Below, in pieces: positions 44,212-53,946 of a stretch of DNA of 64,000 bases; position 1 is the stretch's first letter; every line of letters begins with the position of its first letter. The notes beneath the pieces are model-generated. The model worked only from the letters and a program-made list of their open reading frames with translations. It had not been told where the DNA came from and did not search any database. This DNA comes from an uncultured Clostridia bacterium (GTDB lineage Bacteria; Bacillota; Clostridia; TANB77; CAG-508): NCBI GenBank assembly GCA_948934525.1, contig CAQZSK010000002.1, forward strand, positions 1 to 64,000. The letters run 5' to 3'. The translations under genes and the position numbers were made by a program.

Positions 44212-44916
44212 ATGGAAGAAATAATGCCAAAACATATTGCTATCATTATGGATGGAAATCGTAGATGGGCAAAAGAGCGAAACATAGAAACAAGAATGGG
44301 ACATAAAGAAGGAGCAGAGACGCTAAAGAAAATAGCAAAATATGCAAATAAAATTGGAATAAACTATTTAACTGTATATGCTTTTTCAACAGAAAATTGG
44401 AAAAGAACAAAAGAAGAAGTAGGTGCTTTAATGGGATTACTTCAAATGTATGTTGCTGATTTTCTCAATGATAAAGAACTAGAAAATATCAAAATTAATG
44501 TATTAGGAGATATTTCAAAATTAGAAACAGGTCTTCAAAAAAGTATTCAAAAAGCAATTGATAGGACAAAAGATTATACAGGAATGACATTAAATGTTGC
44601 TTTTAATTATGGTGGAAGAGATGAAATTACCAAAGCTGTACAGAAAATAGCAGAAAAGGTACAAAAAAATGAACTTTCAATTAATGAGATTGATGAACAA
44701 TGTGTGGCTAATAGTTTATATACTCATGGGCAGTTAGAACCAGATTTATTAATTAGGACTGGAGGAGAGCAAAGAATCAGCAATTTCTTACTTTGGCAAT
44801 TAGCATATACAGAATTTTTATTTATCGATAAGTATTGGCCTGATTTTTCCAAAAAGGACTTAGATGAAGCAATAGAAATTTTTGAAAAAAGAAATCGTAA
44901 ATTTGGTGGAAAATAA
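44212..44916 (+). CDS. uppS: Isoprenyl transferase (undecaprenyl diphosphate synthase)
   Basis: 234 residues. 'PKHIAIIMDGNRRWAKERNI' begins with the catalytic Asp-Gly-N-R-R-W. 'LTVYAFSTENWKRTKEEV' and 'EPDLLIRTGGEQRISNFLLW' followed by QLAYTEFLF complete the cis-prenyltransferase signature. It condenses isopentenyl diphosphate into the C55 lipid carrier for wall synthesis. Full length; GAAGGAG ribosome site. Confidence 0.96.
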   Translation: MEEIMPKHIAIIMDGNRRWAKERNIETRMGHKEGAETLKKIAKYANKIGINYLTVYAFSTENWKRTKEEVGALMGLLQMYVADFLNDKELENIKINVLGDISKLETGLQKSIQKAIDRTKDYTGMTLNVAFNYGGRDEITKAVQKIAEKVQKNELSINEIDEQCVANSLYTHGQLEPDLLIRTGGEQRISNFLLWQLAYTEFLFIDKYWPDFSKKDLDEAIEIFEKRNRKFGGK

Positions 44917-44969
44917 GAAAGAGTAGTAAATTCTAAAGGATAAAATCATAAGGAAGGAATTACAAAAAT

Positions 44970-45788
44970 ATGAATATAAAAAGATTTATATCAGGAATGG
45001 TTTTATTTCCAATCGTAGCAGTTATCATTATCTTAGGTAATGAATATGTAGTAGATATAGCAGTATCATTTGTTGCAATGATGAGTTTACATGAATTTTA
45101 TAAGGCTTTTCGTACAAGTGGAAAAGCAAAACCAATTGAATGGATGGGATATTTTGCAGCAGCTCTTATTTGTATTATTCATATCGTACCTATGTATATG
45201 GTTTTAAGAACAATTGGAATACTATTGCCAATTTCAATGTTAGTACTTTTTGCTTATGTAATTGCAACTAATGGGAAAACTACTATTCAAGATATTGCTA
45301 TTACCTTTTTTGGAATTTTTTATGTAGTTGTTTTTCTACTATTTATTCCAGTAATTCGAGAAGATTTAAAAGAAGGAAAAATATTAATCTGGTTTGTATT
45401 CTTCAGTGCATGGGGGACAGATATCTTTGCTTACTTAATAGGAAAGAATTTTGGAAAACACCACTTTACAGAAATTAGTCCAAATAAAACAATTGAAGGT
45501 TGTATTGGTGGAACATTAGGTGGCGTTATTGCAGTAATAATCTATGGTTTAGTATGTAACTTTGTATTCCATACACAAATGAATTATATTTTATTGGTTT
45601 TAGTAGGAGTGCTATTAAGTTTGAGTGGACAATTAGGAGATTTAGCAGCATCAGCAGTAAAAAGATATACAGAAGTTAAAGATTTTAGTAATTTAATACC
45701 AGGACATGGTGGAATGATGGACAGGATTGATAGTATTATATTTATTGCGCCATTTGCTTACTTTTTGCTGCCAATGTTAATAAGATAA
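44970..45788 (+). CDS. cdsA: Phosphatidate cytidylyltransferase
   Basis: 272 residues, about eight spans. The signature 'SPNKTIEGCIGGTLGGVIAV' (S-P-x-K-x-x-E-G) and 'SLSGQLGDLAASAVKRYTEV' followed by K-D-F and 'PGHGGMMDRIDSI' is intact. It makes CDP-diacylglycerol from phosphatidate and CTP in the membrane, the substrate of pgsA at 31817. It is followed directly by rseP; dxr, which often sits in between, is absent. Confidence 0.96.
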   Translation: MNIKRFISGMVLFPIVAVIIILGNEYVVDIAVSFVAMMSLHEFYKAFRTSGKAKPIEWMGYFAAALICIIHIVPMYMVLRTIGILLPISMLVLFAYVIATNGKTTIQDIAITFFGIFYVVVFLLFIPVIREDLKEGKILIWFVFFSAWGTDIFAYLIGKNFGKHHFTEISPNKTIEGCIGGTLGGVIAVIIYGLVCNFVFHTQMNYILLVLVGVLLSLSGQLGDLAASAVKRYTEVKDFSNLIPGHGGMMDRIDSIIFIAPFAYFLLPMLIR

Positions 45789-45826
45789 AAGATAGAGAAT
45801 ATAAATGTACAAAAGAGAAAAAATAG

Positions 45827-45859
45827 AAAGTATATTACCAAAAAAGTAATATACTTTTC
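45827..45859 (+). terminator. Hairpin between cdsA and rseP
   Basis: AAAGTATATTAC (45827-45838) pairs with GTAATATACTTT (45846-45857), followed by TC. The short T tract makes it a possible attenuator. Confidence 0.55.
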
Positions 45860-45892
45860 AATTAGCTAGATTTTAACTAAAGGAGAAGAGTT

Positions 45893-47155
45893 TTGATTTC
45901 TATTTTGATAACCATATTGAAGATAATTTTTATATTAGGATTTTTAGTATTAATTCATGAAGGTGGCCATTTTTTAGTGGCAAAATTATGCAAAATAAGA
46001 GTAAATGAATTTGCCATAGGTTTTGGTCCAACTATTTGGAGAAAACAAGGGAAAGAAACGAAGTATGCTTTACGTTTAATTCCAATTGGTGGATTTGTAA
46101 GTATGGTAGGAGAGGAGGAACGTTCTGACGAAGAAGGTTCTTTTAGTAAAGCTAGCATTCCTAAGAGAATTGCAGTAGTAGCTGCAGGAGGATTAGTTAA
46201 TATTGTTTTTGCATTATTGGTGTATTTTACATTAACAGTAAGTGTAGGAAATAACATAGCACCAATTATAGATTATCCAATGGAGGATTCAAAGGCACAA
46301 ACAGCAGGAATACAAGCAGGAGATAAAATTAAGAAAGTAAATGGTAAGACGATTCATTACAAAAAAGATTTAGATGAAATATTACAAAAATGTAATGGTG
46401 AAAATTTAACTGTTGTTATAGAAAGAAATGGAAAAGAGCAAACCTATACTTTTTCACCAAAAGAAGAAAAATATAATTATACAGGAATAGCTATTTCAGC
46501 TTCAGGTGGGACAAATACAAAAATTGCAGCTATTTCTAATAAAAGTCCAGCGAAAGAACAAGGGCTAGAAGTAAATGATGTAATCTTAAAGATTAATGAT
46601 GTAGAGGTAAAAGATAACGCACAAAAACTGGTAGAAGAAATTAATAAAACGCAAGGACAAGAAATAAAATTTACAATAGAAAGAGGAAATGAAACAAAAG
46701 AAATTTTAGTAACACCAGAAGTAAAGGCGGATTATTACTTAGGAGTTTACCTACAAAAAGCAGAAAATAACTTAGGAAATAACTTATATTATGCTTGGTG
46801 GGAAACAGGAGATTTTGCTTTTTCAATTATAGAAAATCTAAAATTATTATTTACAGGAAATGTTTCAATTGATCAAATGATGGGACCAGTTGGAATTGGA
46901 GAAGTAGTGGCACAAACAAATGGATTTGTAGATTTTATCTATATTTTAGCTTTAGTGTCTATTTCTTTAGGATTTACAAACCTTTTACCTTTCCCACCAT
47001 TAGATGGAGGAAAGATAGTGATATTACTGATTGAAGCAATTAGAAGAAAACCAATGAAAGAAAAAACAGAAATAGCGATTCAATCTATGGGATTTATACT
47101 ATTAATTGGTTTGTCTATTTATGTGACATACAATGATATTCTACGTATATTTTGA
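45893..47155 (+). CDS. rseP: Site-2 membrane metalloprotease RseP (RasP/YluC)
   Basis: 420 residues, TTG start after AAAGGAGAAG. HEGGH at 22-26 is the zinc site. A first PDZ domain is visible ('AGIQAGDKIKKVNGKTIHYK'), with a second PDZ-like copy ('NKSPAKEQGLEVNDVILKIN'). The second active-site motif is 'NLLPFPPLDGGKIV'. It cuts membrane-spanning anti-sigma factors and remnant signal peptides within the membrane. The duplicated PDZ is longer than the single domain of B. subtilis RasP. Confidence 0.95.
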   Translation: MISILITILKIIFILGFLVLIHEGGHFLVAKLCKIRVNEFAIGFGPTIWRKQGKETKYALRLIPIGGFVSMVGEEERSDEEGSFSKASIPKRIAVVAAGGLVNIVFALLVYFTLTVSVGNNIAPIIDYPMEDSKAQTAGIQAGDKIKKVNGKTIHYKKDLDEILQKCNGENLTVVIERNGKEQTYTFSPKEEKYNYTGIAISASGGTNTKIAAISNKSPAKEQGLEVNDVILKINDVEVKDNAQKLVEEINKTQGQEIKFTIERGNETKEILVTPEVKADYYLGVYLQKAENNLGNNLYYAWWETGDFAFSIIENLKLLFTGNVSIDQMMGPVGIGEVVAQTNGFVDFIYILALVSISLGFTNLLPFPPLDGGKIVILLIEAIRRKPMKEKTEIAIQSMGFILLIGLSIYVTYNDILRIF

Positions 47156-47201
47156 TCTTTAATTAACTCAAAAAACAAAAATAAAAAAATGGGGAAGTAC
47201 A

Positions 47202-50200
47202 ATGGAAGAAAAGCTAAAAACAGTTAAAGAAGTATTTAAAGATTACAATTTCAATAGCTTCGCATTAAGCGAAGCTACCGTTGGTTGTGTGAATATTTAT
47301 AAAAAGTCCAACACTTTAGAACTAAAACTACAAGCAACTTCTTCTATTTTAATCAAAGATCTAACAGACTTTGAAAAATACTTAGAAAAACGTTTTAATT
47401 TCAAAAACATTGATATTAAAATAGAACAATCAAAGGAGATAGAAGAAGACAAGGATACTCAAGAAAATAGTAATCAAAATGATATAGATACTAAAATACA
47501 AACTCAGTGGCAAGATATTGTAGAGTACATGGCATATAAACATCCTCTTACCAAAGCATTACTAAAAAATAGTAGCATACAGATTGAAAACAATAGAATT
47601 ATTGTTGTTATGGCAATGAAGGGAAAAAATGTATTAGAGGCAAGAAGTTTTGATAAAATATTAGCACAAAAATTGCAAGACTTATATCATAAAAATTATG
47701 TGGTAGTTTTCCAAGAAGAAATTACGCAAGAAATGTTAGAGAAATATCAAGAACATGCAAGAGAACTAGAAAAGCAAGCTATTTTATTATCACAAAAAGA
47801 AGCTTTAGAACAAGCACAAGAAAAGCAAGAAGCAAAAGCAAAGAAAGCACAAACTCAAGAAATGCCACCAGTAGGAACTGATGGAGTACCACCAATTGAT
47901 GCAGGAGCACCTTGGGAAGCACCTCCACCTCCAGAAGAACCAGAAGAAGTCTCTCCAATGATTCATGGAAGAAGTATGAAACTAAAAGGAGACTTAGCAA
48001 AAATTGCTGATTTATCAGTAGATAGTGGAAATGTCTTATTAGATGGTGAAATTATGAGACATGACGAAAGTCCTAGCAGTAGAGAGTTAAAGTCAGGCAA
48101 GTTTTTAGTCATGTTTGATTTATATGATGGTACTAGTACCATTACTTGCAAAGCCTTTATAGAAGCAGATAAATTTGATGGTGTGATGAAAAGACTAAAA
48201 GGGGCTAAAGGTGTAAAAGTAGATGGAACTGCACAGTTTGATCCGTTTTCAAAAGAATTAGGGGTGATTTCTAACACCATTATTGAATCAACAGGATTGA
48301 AAAAAGAATCTAGAAAAGATGAAGCACCAGTCAAAAGGGTAGAACTACATATGCACACTCAAATGAGCCAAATGGATGGGATGACAGCCTGCAAAGATTT
48401 ATTAAAACGTGCAGTCAAATGGGGTATGAAATCTATTGCTATTACAGACCATGGAGTTGTACAAGCCTTTCCTGATGCACATAAATATTTAGAAAAAGAC
48501 CACCCAGATCTAAAAGTAATTTATGGTGTAGAAGCATATTTAGCACCAGATGAAGCATCCTGTGTATCTTTCTCAAAAGGTCAAAATCTAGAAGATGCCA
48601 CTTATTGCGTACTAGACTTGGAAACAACAGGGCTATCTTTTAGAACAGAGAAGATTACAGAAATAGGAATTATGAAGGTAAAAAATCATGAAGTAATTGA
48701 TGAATTTTGTACCTTTGTTAATCCTGAAAAACCAATTCCACAAAGAGTAGTAGAAGTAACAAATATTACAGATGATATGGTGAAAAATGCTCCAACGATA
48801 GAAGAAGTTTTACCAAAAGTATTAGAATTTGTAGAAGATAGTGTTTTAGTAGCACATAATGCAGATTTTGATATTGGATTTTTGAAACATAATTGTACAG
48901 AATTAGGACTTCAATTAGGAAATACTTATTTAGATACATTACGTTTAGCAAAATCATTATTTCCAGAGTATAAGAAATATAAGCTAGGACTAATTGCAGA
49001 TAATTTAGGAATTAAAGTAGAAGTAGCACATAGAGCTTTAGATGATGTAGATACAACTGTTAAAGTGTTTAATGTCATGTTAGGAATGTTAAAAGAAAAA
49101 GGTATTGTTACTTTAGATGATATGGATAAATTAAGTGGTAAAACAGATTATAAATCACTTTCTACTTATCATGCTATTATTCTAGCCAAAGATTATGTTG
49201 GACTTAAGAATTTATATAAATTAGTATCTACTTCACATTTAGACTATTTCTATAAAAAGCCACGTATTTTAAAATCTATCTACAAAAAGCATTCAGAAGG
49301 TCTTATTATGGGAAGTGCTTGTGAAGCAGGAGAACTATACAGAGCCATTATTGCAGGCAAAGCAGATGAGGAGTTAGAAGAAATAGCTTCAGATTATGAC
49401 TATTTAGAAATTCAACCAATTGGAAACAATATGTTTATGGTTCGTAATGAAACAGTAGCAGGAATAGAAGAATTACAAGATATCAACCGTAAAATAGTAG
49501 CTATCCGGAGAAAAACTACAAAAGCCAGTAGTAGCTACTTGTGATGTACATTTTATGGATCCACAAGATGAAATCTATCGTAGAATTTTAATGGCAGGGC
49601 AAGGTTATGATGACGCTGATGAACAAGCACCTCTTTATTTACGTACCACAGAAGAAATGTTAAAAGAATTTGAATATTTAGGAGAAGAGAAAGCTTACGA
49701 AGTGGTTGTAACCAACACAAACAAAATTGCAGATATGTGTGAAAAGATAAGCCCAATTTCACCTGAAAAATGCCCACCATATATTGAAGGTTGTGAAGAA
49801 ACGATTAAAGAGATAGCTTATAGTAAGGCACATGAACTATATGGTGACCCTCTACCAGAATTAGTACAAGCAAGATTAGATAAAGAATTAAACTCCATTA
49901 TATCTAATGGGTTCTCTGTAATGTACATTATTGCACAAAAACTAGTATGGAAATCGAATGAAGATGGCTATATTGTAGGGTCTAGAGGTTCTGTAGGTTC
50001 TTCTTTTGTAGCGAATATGACAGGTATTACAGAAGTAAATTCACTTCCACCACATTATAGATGTCCAAACTGTAAATACTCAGATTTTACAGATTATGGA
50101 GTAAAGAATGGATTTGACTTAGCAGATAAAGATTGTCCAAATTGTGGTCATAAATTAACCAAAGATGGTATGGATATTCCATTTGAAACATTCTTAGGAT

Positions 50201-51660
50201 TTGATGGAGATAAAGAACCTGATATTGACTTAAACTTCTCAGGAGAATATCAAGCAAAAGCACATAAATATACAGAGGTTATCTTTGGAAAAGGAACTAC
50301 TTTCAAGGCAGGTACAGTTGGTACAGTAGCAGATAAAACCGCTTTTGGATATGTGAAAAAGTATTATGAGGAAAGAGGAGTTCCTGTTAGTAACGCAGAA
50401 GTGCTAAGAGTATCGCAAGGTTGTACAGGAATTAAAAGAACAACAGGACAACACCCAGGAGGAATTATCGTAGTACCAAAAGGAAGAGAAATCTACGAAT
50501 TTACACCAATACAACATCCAGCAGATGATCCAAACTCTGATATTGTAACAACACACTTTGACTACCACTCTATTGATCAAAACTTATTAAAACTAGATAT
50601 TCTAGGACACGATGATCCGACTATGATTAGAATGTTGTTTGACATTACAGGAATAGATCCAACTAAAGTACCATTAGATGATAAAGAGACTATGTCAATT
50701 TTTAAGTCAACAGAAGCTTTAGGAGTAACACCTGAACAAATCCATTCAGAAGTAGGAAGCTATGGTATTCCTGAATTTGGAACGAAATTCGTAAGAGGAA
50801 TGTTAGTAGATACTAAGCCAACTACTTTTGGTGAATTAATCAGTATATCAGGTCTATCTCATGGTACAGATGTATGGCTTAACAATGGTCAAGAGTTAGT
50901 AAATTCAGGAATTGTAACCTTAAGTGAAGCAATTGGTTGTAGAGATGATATTATGATTTACTTAATTAAACAAGGATTACCACCTAAAAAAGCATTCAAA
51001 ATTATGGAGTTTGTACGTAAGGGAAAAGCCTCAAAGGATCCAGAAAAATGGCAGGAATTTGAGGCGGATATGAGAGAATACAACATACCAGAATGGTATA
51101 TTGGCTCTTGTAAGAAAATTAAGTACATGTTTCCAAAAGCCCATGCAGCAGCATATGTAACAAATGCTTTCCGTATTGCATGGTTTAAGGTACATAGACC
51201 AGCAGCATACTATACAGCATATTTTACAATTCGTGCAGATGAATTTGATAGTGATATTATGTGTTATGGTGTAGAGAAAGTAAAAAATAAAATGAAAGAA
51301 ATTGATTTACAAGGAAATAGTGCAACAACCAAGGATAAGAATATGTATGCAATTCTAGAATTAGTTTTAGAAATGTATGAAAGAGGAATTACTTTCTTAC
51401 CAATTGACCTATATGAAAGTCATGCAACAAAATTCAAAATGGAATCAGATACTGAGATTAGACCACCACTAAATAGTGTGCCAGGTTTAGGAACAGTTGC
51501 AGCAGAGGGAATTGATGAAGCTAAAAAAGATGGAAAATTCATGTCTATTGATGATATGAAAATTCGTTCTAAGATAGGAAAGTCAGTCATAGAGTTATTA
51601 GATAAAGTAGGCTGCCTAAAGGGAATGAGCCAAAGCAACCAAATGAGTTTGTTTGGGTGA
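47202..51660 (+). CDS. polC: DNA polymerase III subunit alpha, PolC type, needing +1 frameshift at CGG
   Basis: 1485 residues when the C of the in-frame CGG at 49506-49508 is skipped; otherwise it is split into 780 and about 700 residues. Order: N-terminal domain, OB fold, PHP domain from about 380 ('[15 protein letters not shown]'), inserted 3'-5' exonuclease from about 468 ('[13 protein letters not shown]'), then PHP second part, palm, fingers and tau-binding end. The frame joins within the conserved '[20 protein letters not shown]'. PolC is the leading-strand replicase of low-GC Gram-positives and essential, so the gene must work. GGGGAAG ribosome site; TTG-free ATG start. Confidence 0.93.
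49506..49508 (+). other. +1 recoding site in polC (ATC CGG AGA read as ATC-GGA-GAA)
   Basis: Gly 769 is read from GGA at 49507. The zero frame hits TGA 11 codons later, and the joined protein matches PolC on both sides without gap. No Shine-Dalgarno-like stimulator is apparent upstream, unlike prfB. Confidence 0.8.
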
Positions 51661-51672
51661 GATTACGAGCAT

Positions 51673-51715
51673 CAAACTAATTGTTGTAGGCTTTGACTAT
51701 GCAAAGTCTACAACA
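51673..51715 (+). terminator. Long hairpin after polC
   Basis: TTGTTGTAG...CTACAACAA arms with an inner CTTTG/CAAAG pair, in the stretch about 51681-51717; the T tract is poor. Confidence 0.5.
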
Positions 51716-51774
51716 ATAGTTTATGCATATTCAGAAACTCGCTGTTTCTGCCACTGGCAGCGCTCGTTTCCTCA

Positions 51775-51800
51775 TCAGACTGGGGACATACCTTGAAAAG
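51775..51800 (+). repeat. Partial GGGGACATACC repeat copy
   Basis: AGACTGGGGACATACCTTG resembles one end of the element at 26443 (AGGGACATACCTTA). No matching arm is seen. Confidence 0.45.
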
Positions 51801-51819
51801 AAGAGAAAGGAATTAAAAA

Positions 51820-52107
51820 ATGAAATTAGAAGAGATTTTTACAATACAAAATATTATCATATACTTGGTAGCTATTAATTTAATTACATTTTTTGTCATG
51901 TGGTTAGATAAAAGAAAGGCTAAAAAAGGCAGATGGAGAATACCAGAAAATACATTATTACTTTTTGTGCTATTAGGTGGCGGAATAGGCGGTATTGTAG
52001 GAATGTACGTACTTCATCATAAAACACAAAAAGCAAAATTTGTAATAGGTTTTCCAGCTATTTTAATTTGTGAAATCTTAATTGCCATTTTGCTATTTTG
52101 GAAATAG
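51820..52107 (+). CDS. DUF1294 membrane protein
   Basis: 95 residues. 'NLITFFVMWLDKRKAKKGRW' followed by RIPENTLLLF is the DUF1294 signature (D-K-x-x-A-x-x-x-x-x-R-I-P-E). Then 'GGGIGGIVGMYVLHHKTQKA' and K-F are conserved. Three membrane spans. Widespread small membrane protein of unknown role. GAAAGG ribosome site. Confidence 0.9.
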   Translation: MKLEEIFTIQNIIIYLVAINLITFFVMWLDKRKAKKGRWRIPENTLLLFVLLGGGIGGIVGMYVLHHKTQKAKFVIGFPAILICEILIAILLFWK

Positions 52108-52540
52108 AAGAAATAATATGTTACCATAAAAAATAGAAAATAATCTGAAAAAGTTATCCACAGAAAATAGGTGCTTATTTCTAGTTGTTCACAAAGTTAT
52201 CCACAATTTCCACAGGTTATACACAAAAATTTTTGTAAACCGAGTGTAACAATTATGTAATACATATTGCCAAAATGTAATTGTTTTGTAACGAAAATGT
52301 AATAAAAACAACGAAGAAATGTCAAAATAGAAGAAAAAATGTCATAAAAGGGTGAATTTTGTGAACAATGAATGATAAAAATGTTACAGAATGATTACAA
52401 ATACTAAAATGAAGAATTCTAGAAATCCACAGAGAATAAAAGGAAAGTTGGGGATAAAAAACAAAACTGTGGATAACATTGACAAAATATGAAAAGAAAG
52501 ATAAAATAACAAAAGTTATAAAAGGAAGAGGCGATTAATT
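52108..52540 (+). promoter_or_regulatory. 433-base gene-free region with a cluster of DnaA boxes
   Basis: TTATCCACA at 52154-52162 and 52197-52205, TTATACACA at 52217-52225, TTGTTCACA (weaker) at 52185-52193, and the inverted TGTGGATAA at 52468-52476, all in AT-rich DNA. Perfect matches to the consensus box at this density are found at origins or DnaA-titration/regulation sites. Neither dnaA nor dnaN nor a change of gene direction is present, so a regulatory or titration locus is more likely than oriC. Confidence 0.6.
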
Positions 52541-53929
52541 ATGTCAGATTTAACAATGGAAAAGCTTGTCAATTTATGCAAAGCTAGAGGATATGTATAT
52601 CCAGGCTCAGAAATCTATGGAGGATTAGCAAATTCATGGGATTATGGACCTTTAGGAGTAGAATTAAAAAAGAATATTAAAGATGCTTGGTGGAAAAAGT
52701 TTATTGCACAAAATAAATATAATGTAGGAATAGATGCAGCTATTATGATGAATCCACAAGTTTGGGTAACTACGGGACATGTAGGTGGATTTAGTGACCC
52801 TCTAATTGATTGTAAAGCTTGTAAAACAAGACATAGAGCTGATAAACTAATTGAAGAATGGGGCTTTCAAAATGGAAAGGATATATCAGGATTAGATGGT
52901 TGGACAAATGAACAATTAGTGGATTATATAAAAGAAAATAATATTGTATGTCCTAACTGTGGTAAATTAGATTTTACAGATATTAGAAAATTTAATCTAA
53001 TGTTTAAAACATTTATGGGAGTAACAGAAGATGCTACTTCTCAAGTTTATTTAAGACCTGAAACAGCACAAGGAATGTTTGTAGATTTTAAAAATGTTTT
53101 AAGAACAACTAGAAGAAGAATGCCTATGGGAATTGGTCAAATGGGTAAATCTTTTAGAAATGAAATTACACCAGGTAACTTTATCTTCAGAACAAGAGAA
53201 TTTGAACAAATGGAATTAGAATTCTTCTGCAAACCAGGAACAGATTTAGAATGGTATGAATATTGGAAAAACTTCTGTAAAGAATGGCTTTTAAATTTAG
53301 GAGTAAAAGAAGAGAATTTAAGATTAAGAGAACATAGCAAAGAAGAATTGTCTTTTTATAGTAAAGGAACAACTGATATTGAGTTCTTATTCCCATTTGG
53401 TTGGGGAGAACTTTGGGGAATAGCAGATAGAACAGATTATGATTTGACAAGACATATGGAAGCTTCAAAACAAGATTTAACTTACTTAGATCCAGAAACT
53501 AATGAAAAGTATGTACCATATTGTGTCGAGCCAGCAGTTGGTGTGGATAGAATTTTCTTGGCAATGTTATGCAATAGTTATGAAGAGCAAGAAATAGCAG
53601 AAGGAGATACTAGGATTGTTTTACATTTACATCCAGCAATAGCACCATATAAGGTTGCTGTACTTCCACTTTCTAAAAAACTAAGTGAAAAAGCAGAAGA
53701 AGTATATGAAACTTTATCACAAGAATTTATGTGTGATTATGATGAAGCAGGAAGTATTGGAAAACGTTATAGAAGAGAAGATGAAATAGGAACGCCATAT
53801 TGTGTTACAATTGATTTTGATACTTTAGAAGATGAAAGTGTAACAGTTCGTGACAGAGATACTATGGAACAAGTAAGACTTAAAATTGATGAATTAATAC
53901 CTTGGCTTGCAGAAAAAATGAAATTTTAG
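52541..53929 (+). CDS. glyQS: Glycine-tRNA ligase (single-chain, class II)
   Basis: 462 residues, the size of the alpha2-type enzyme. It begins '[20 protein letters not shown]' followed by [11 protein letters not shown]. Motif 2 region '[20 protein letters not shown]' and [11 protein letters not shown] are present, and '[16 protein letters not shown]' is motif 3. The C-terminal anticodon domain runs from about 365. It charges tRNA-Gly. If GGN glycine tRNA reads CGGN at the recoding sites, its product is directly used. AAGGAAGAGG ribosome site. Confidence 0.96.
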   Translation: MSDLTMEKLVNLCKARGYVYPGSEIYGGLANSWDYGPLGVELKKNIKDAWWKKFIAQNKYNVGIDAAIMMNPQVWVTTGHVGGFSDPLIDCKACKTRHRADKLIEEWGFQNGKDISGLDGWTNEQLVDYIKENNIVCPNCGKLDFTDIRKFNLMFKTFMGVTEDATSQVYLRPETAQGMFVDFKNVLRTTRRRMPMGIGQMGKSFRNEITPGNFIFRTREFEQMELEFFCKPGTDLEWYEYWKNFCKEWLLNLGVKEENLRLREHSKEELSFYSKGTTDIEFLFPFGWGELWGIADRTDYDLTRHMEASKQDLTYLDPETNEKYVPYCVEPAVGVDRIFLAMLCNSYEEQEIAEGDTRIVLHLHPAIAPYKVAVLPLSKKLSEKAEEVYETLSQEFMCDYDEAGSIGKRYRREDEIGTPYCVTIDFDTLEDESVTVRDRDTMEQVRLKIDELIPWLAEKMKF

Positions 53930-53946
53930 TATTTAAGAGGCTTTAA

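Noticed and set aside
47202..51660. polC as two separate genes or a pseudogene
   Set aside because: The two halves join without gap or overlap in a conserved block after one skipped base, all domains are intact, and the gene is essential. Two independent proteins would cut the enzyme inside its second PHP part.
52154..52476. Calling this region oriC
   Set aside because: Boxes are present, but dnaA, dnaN, a divergent gene switch and a clear unwinding element are missing, so only a DnaA-box cluster is claimed.
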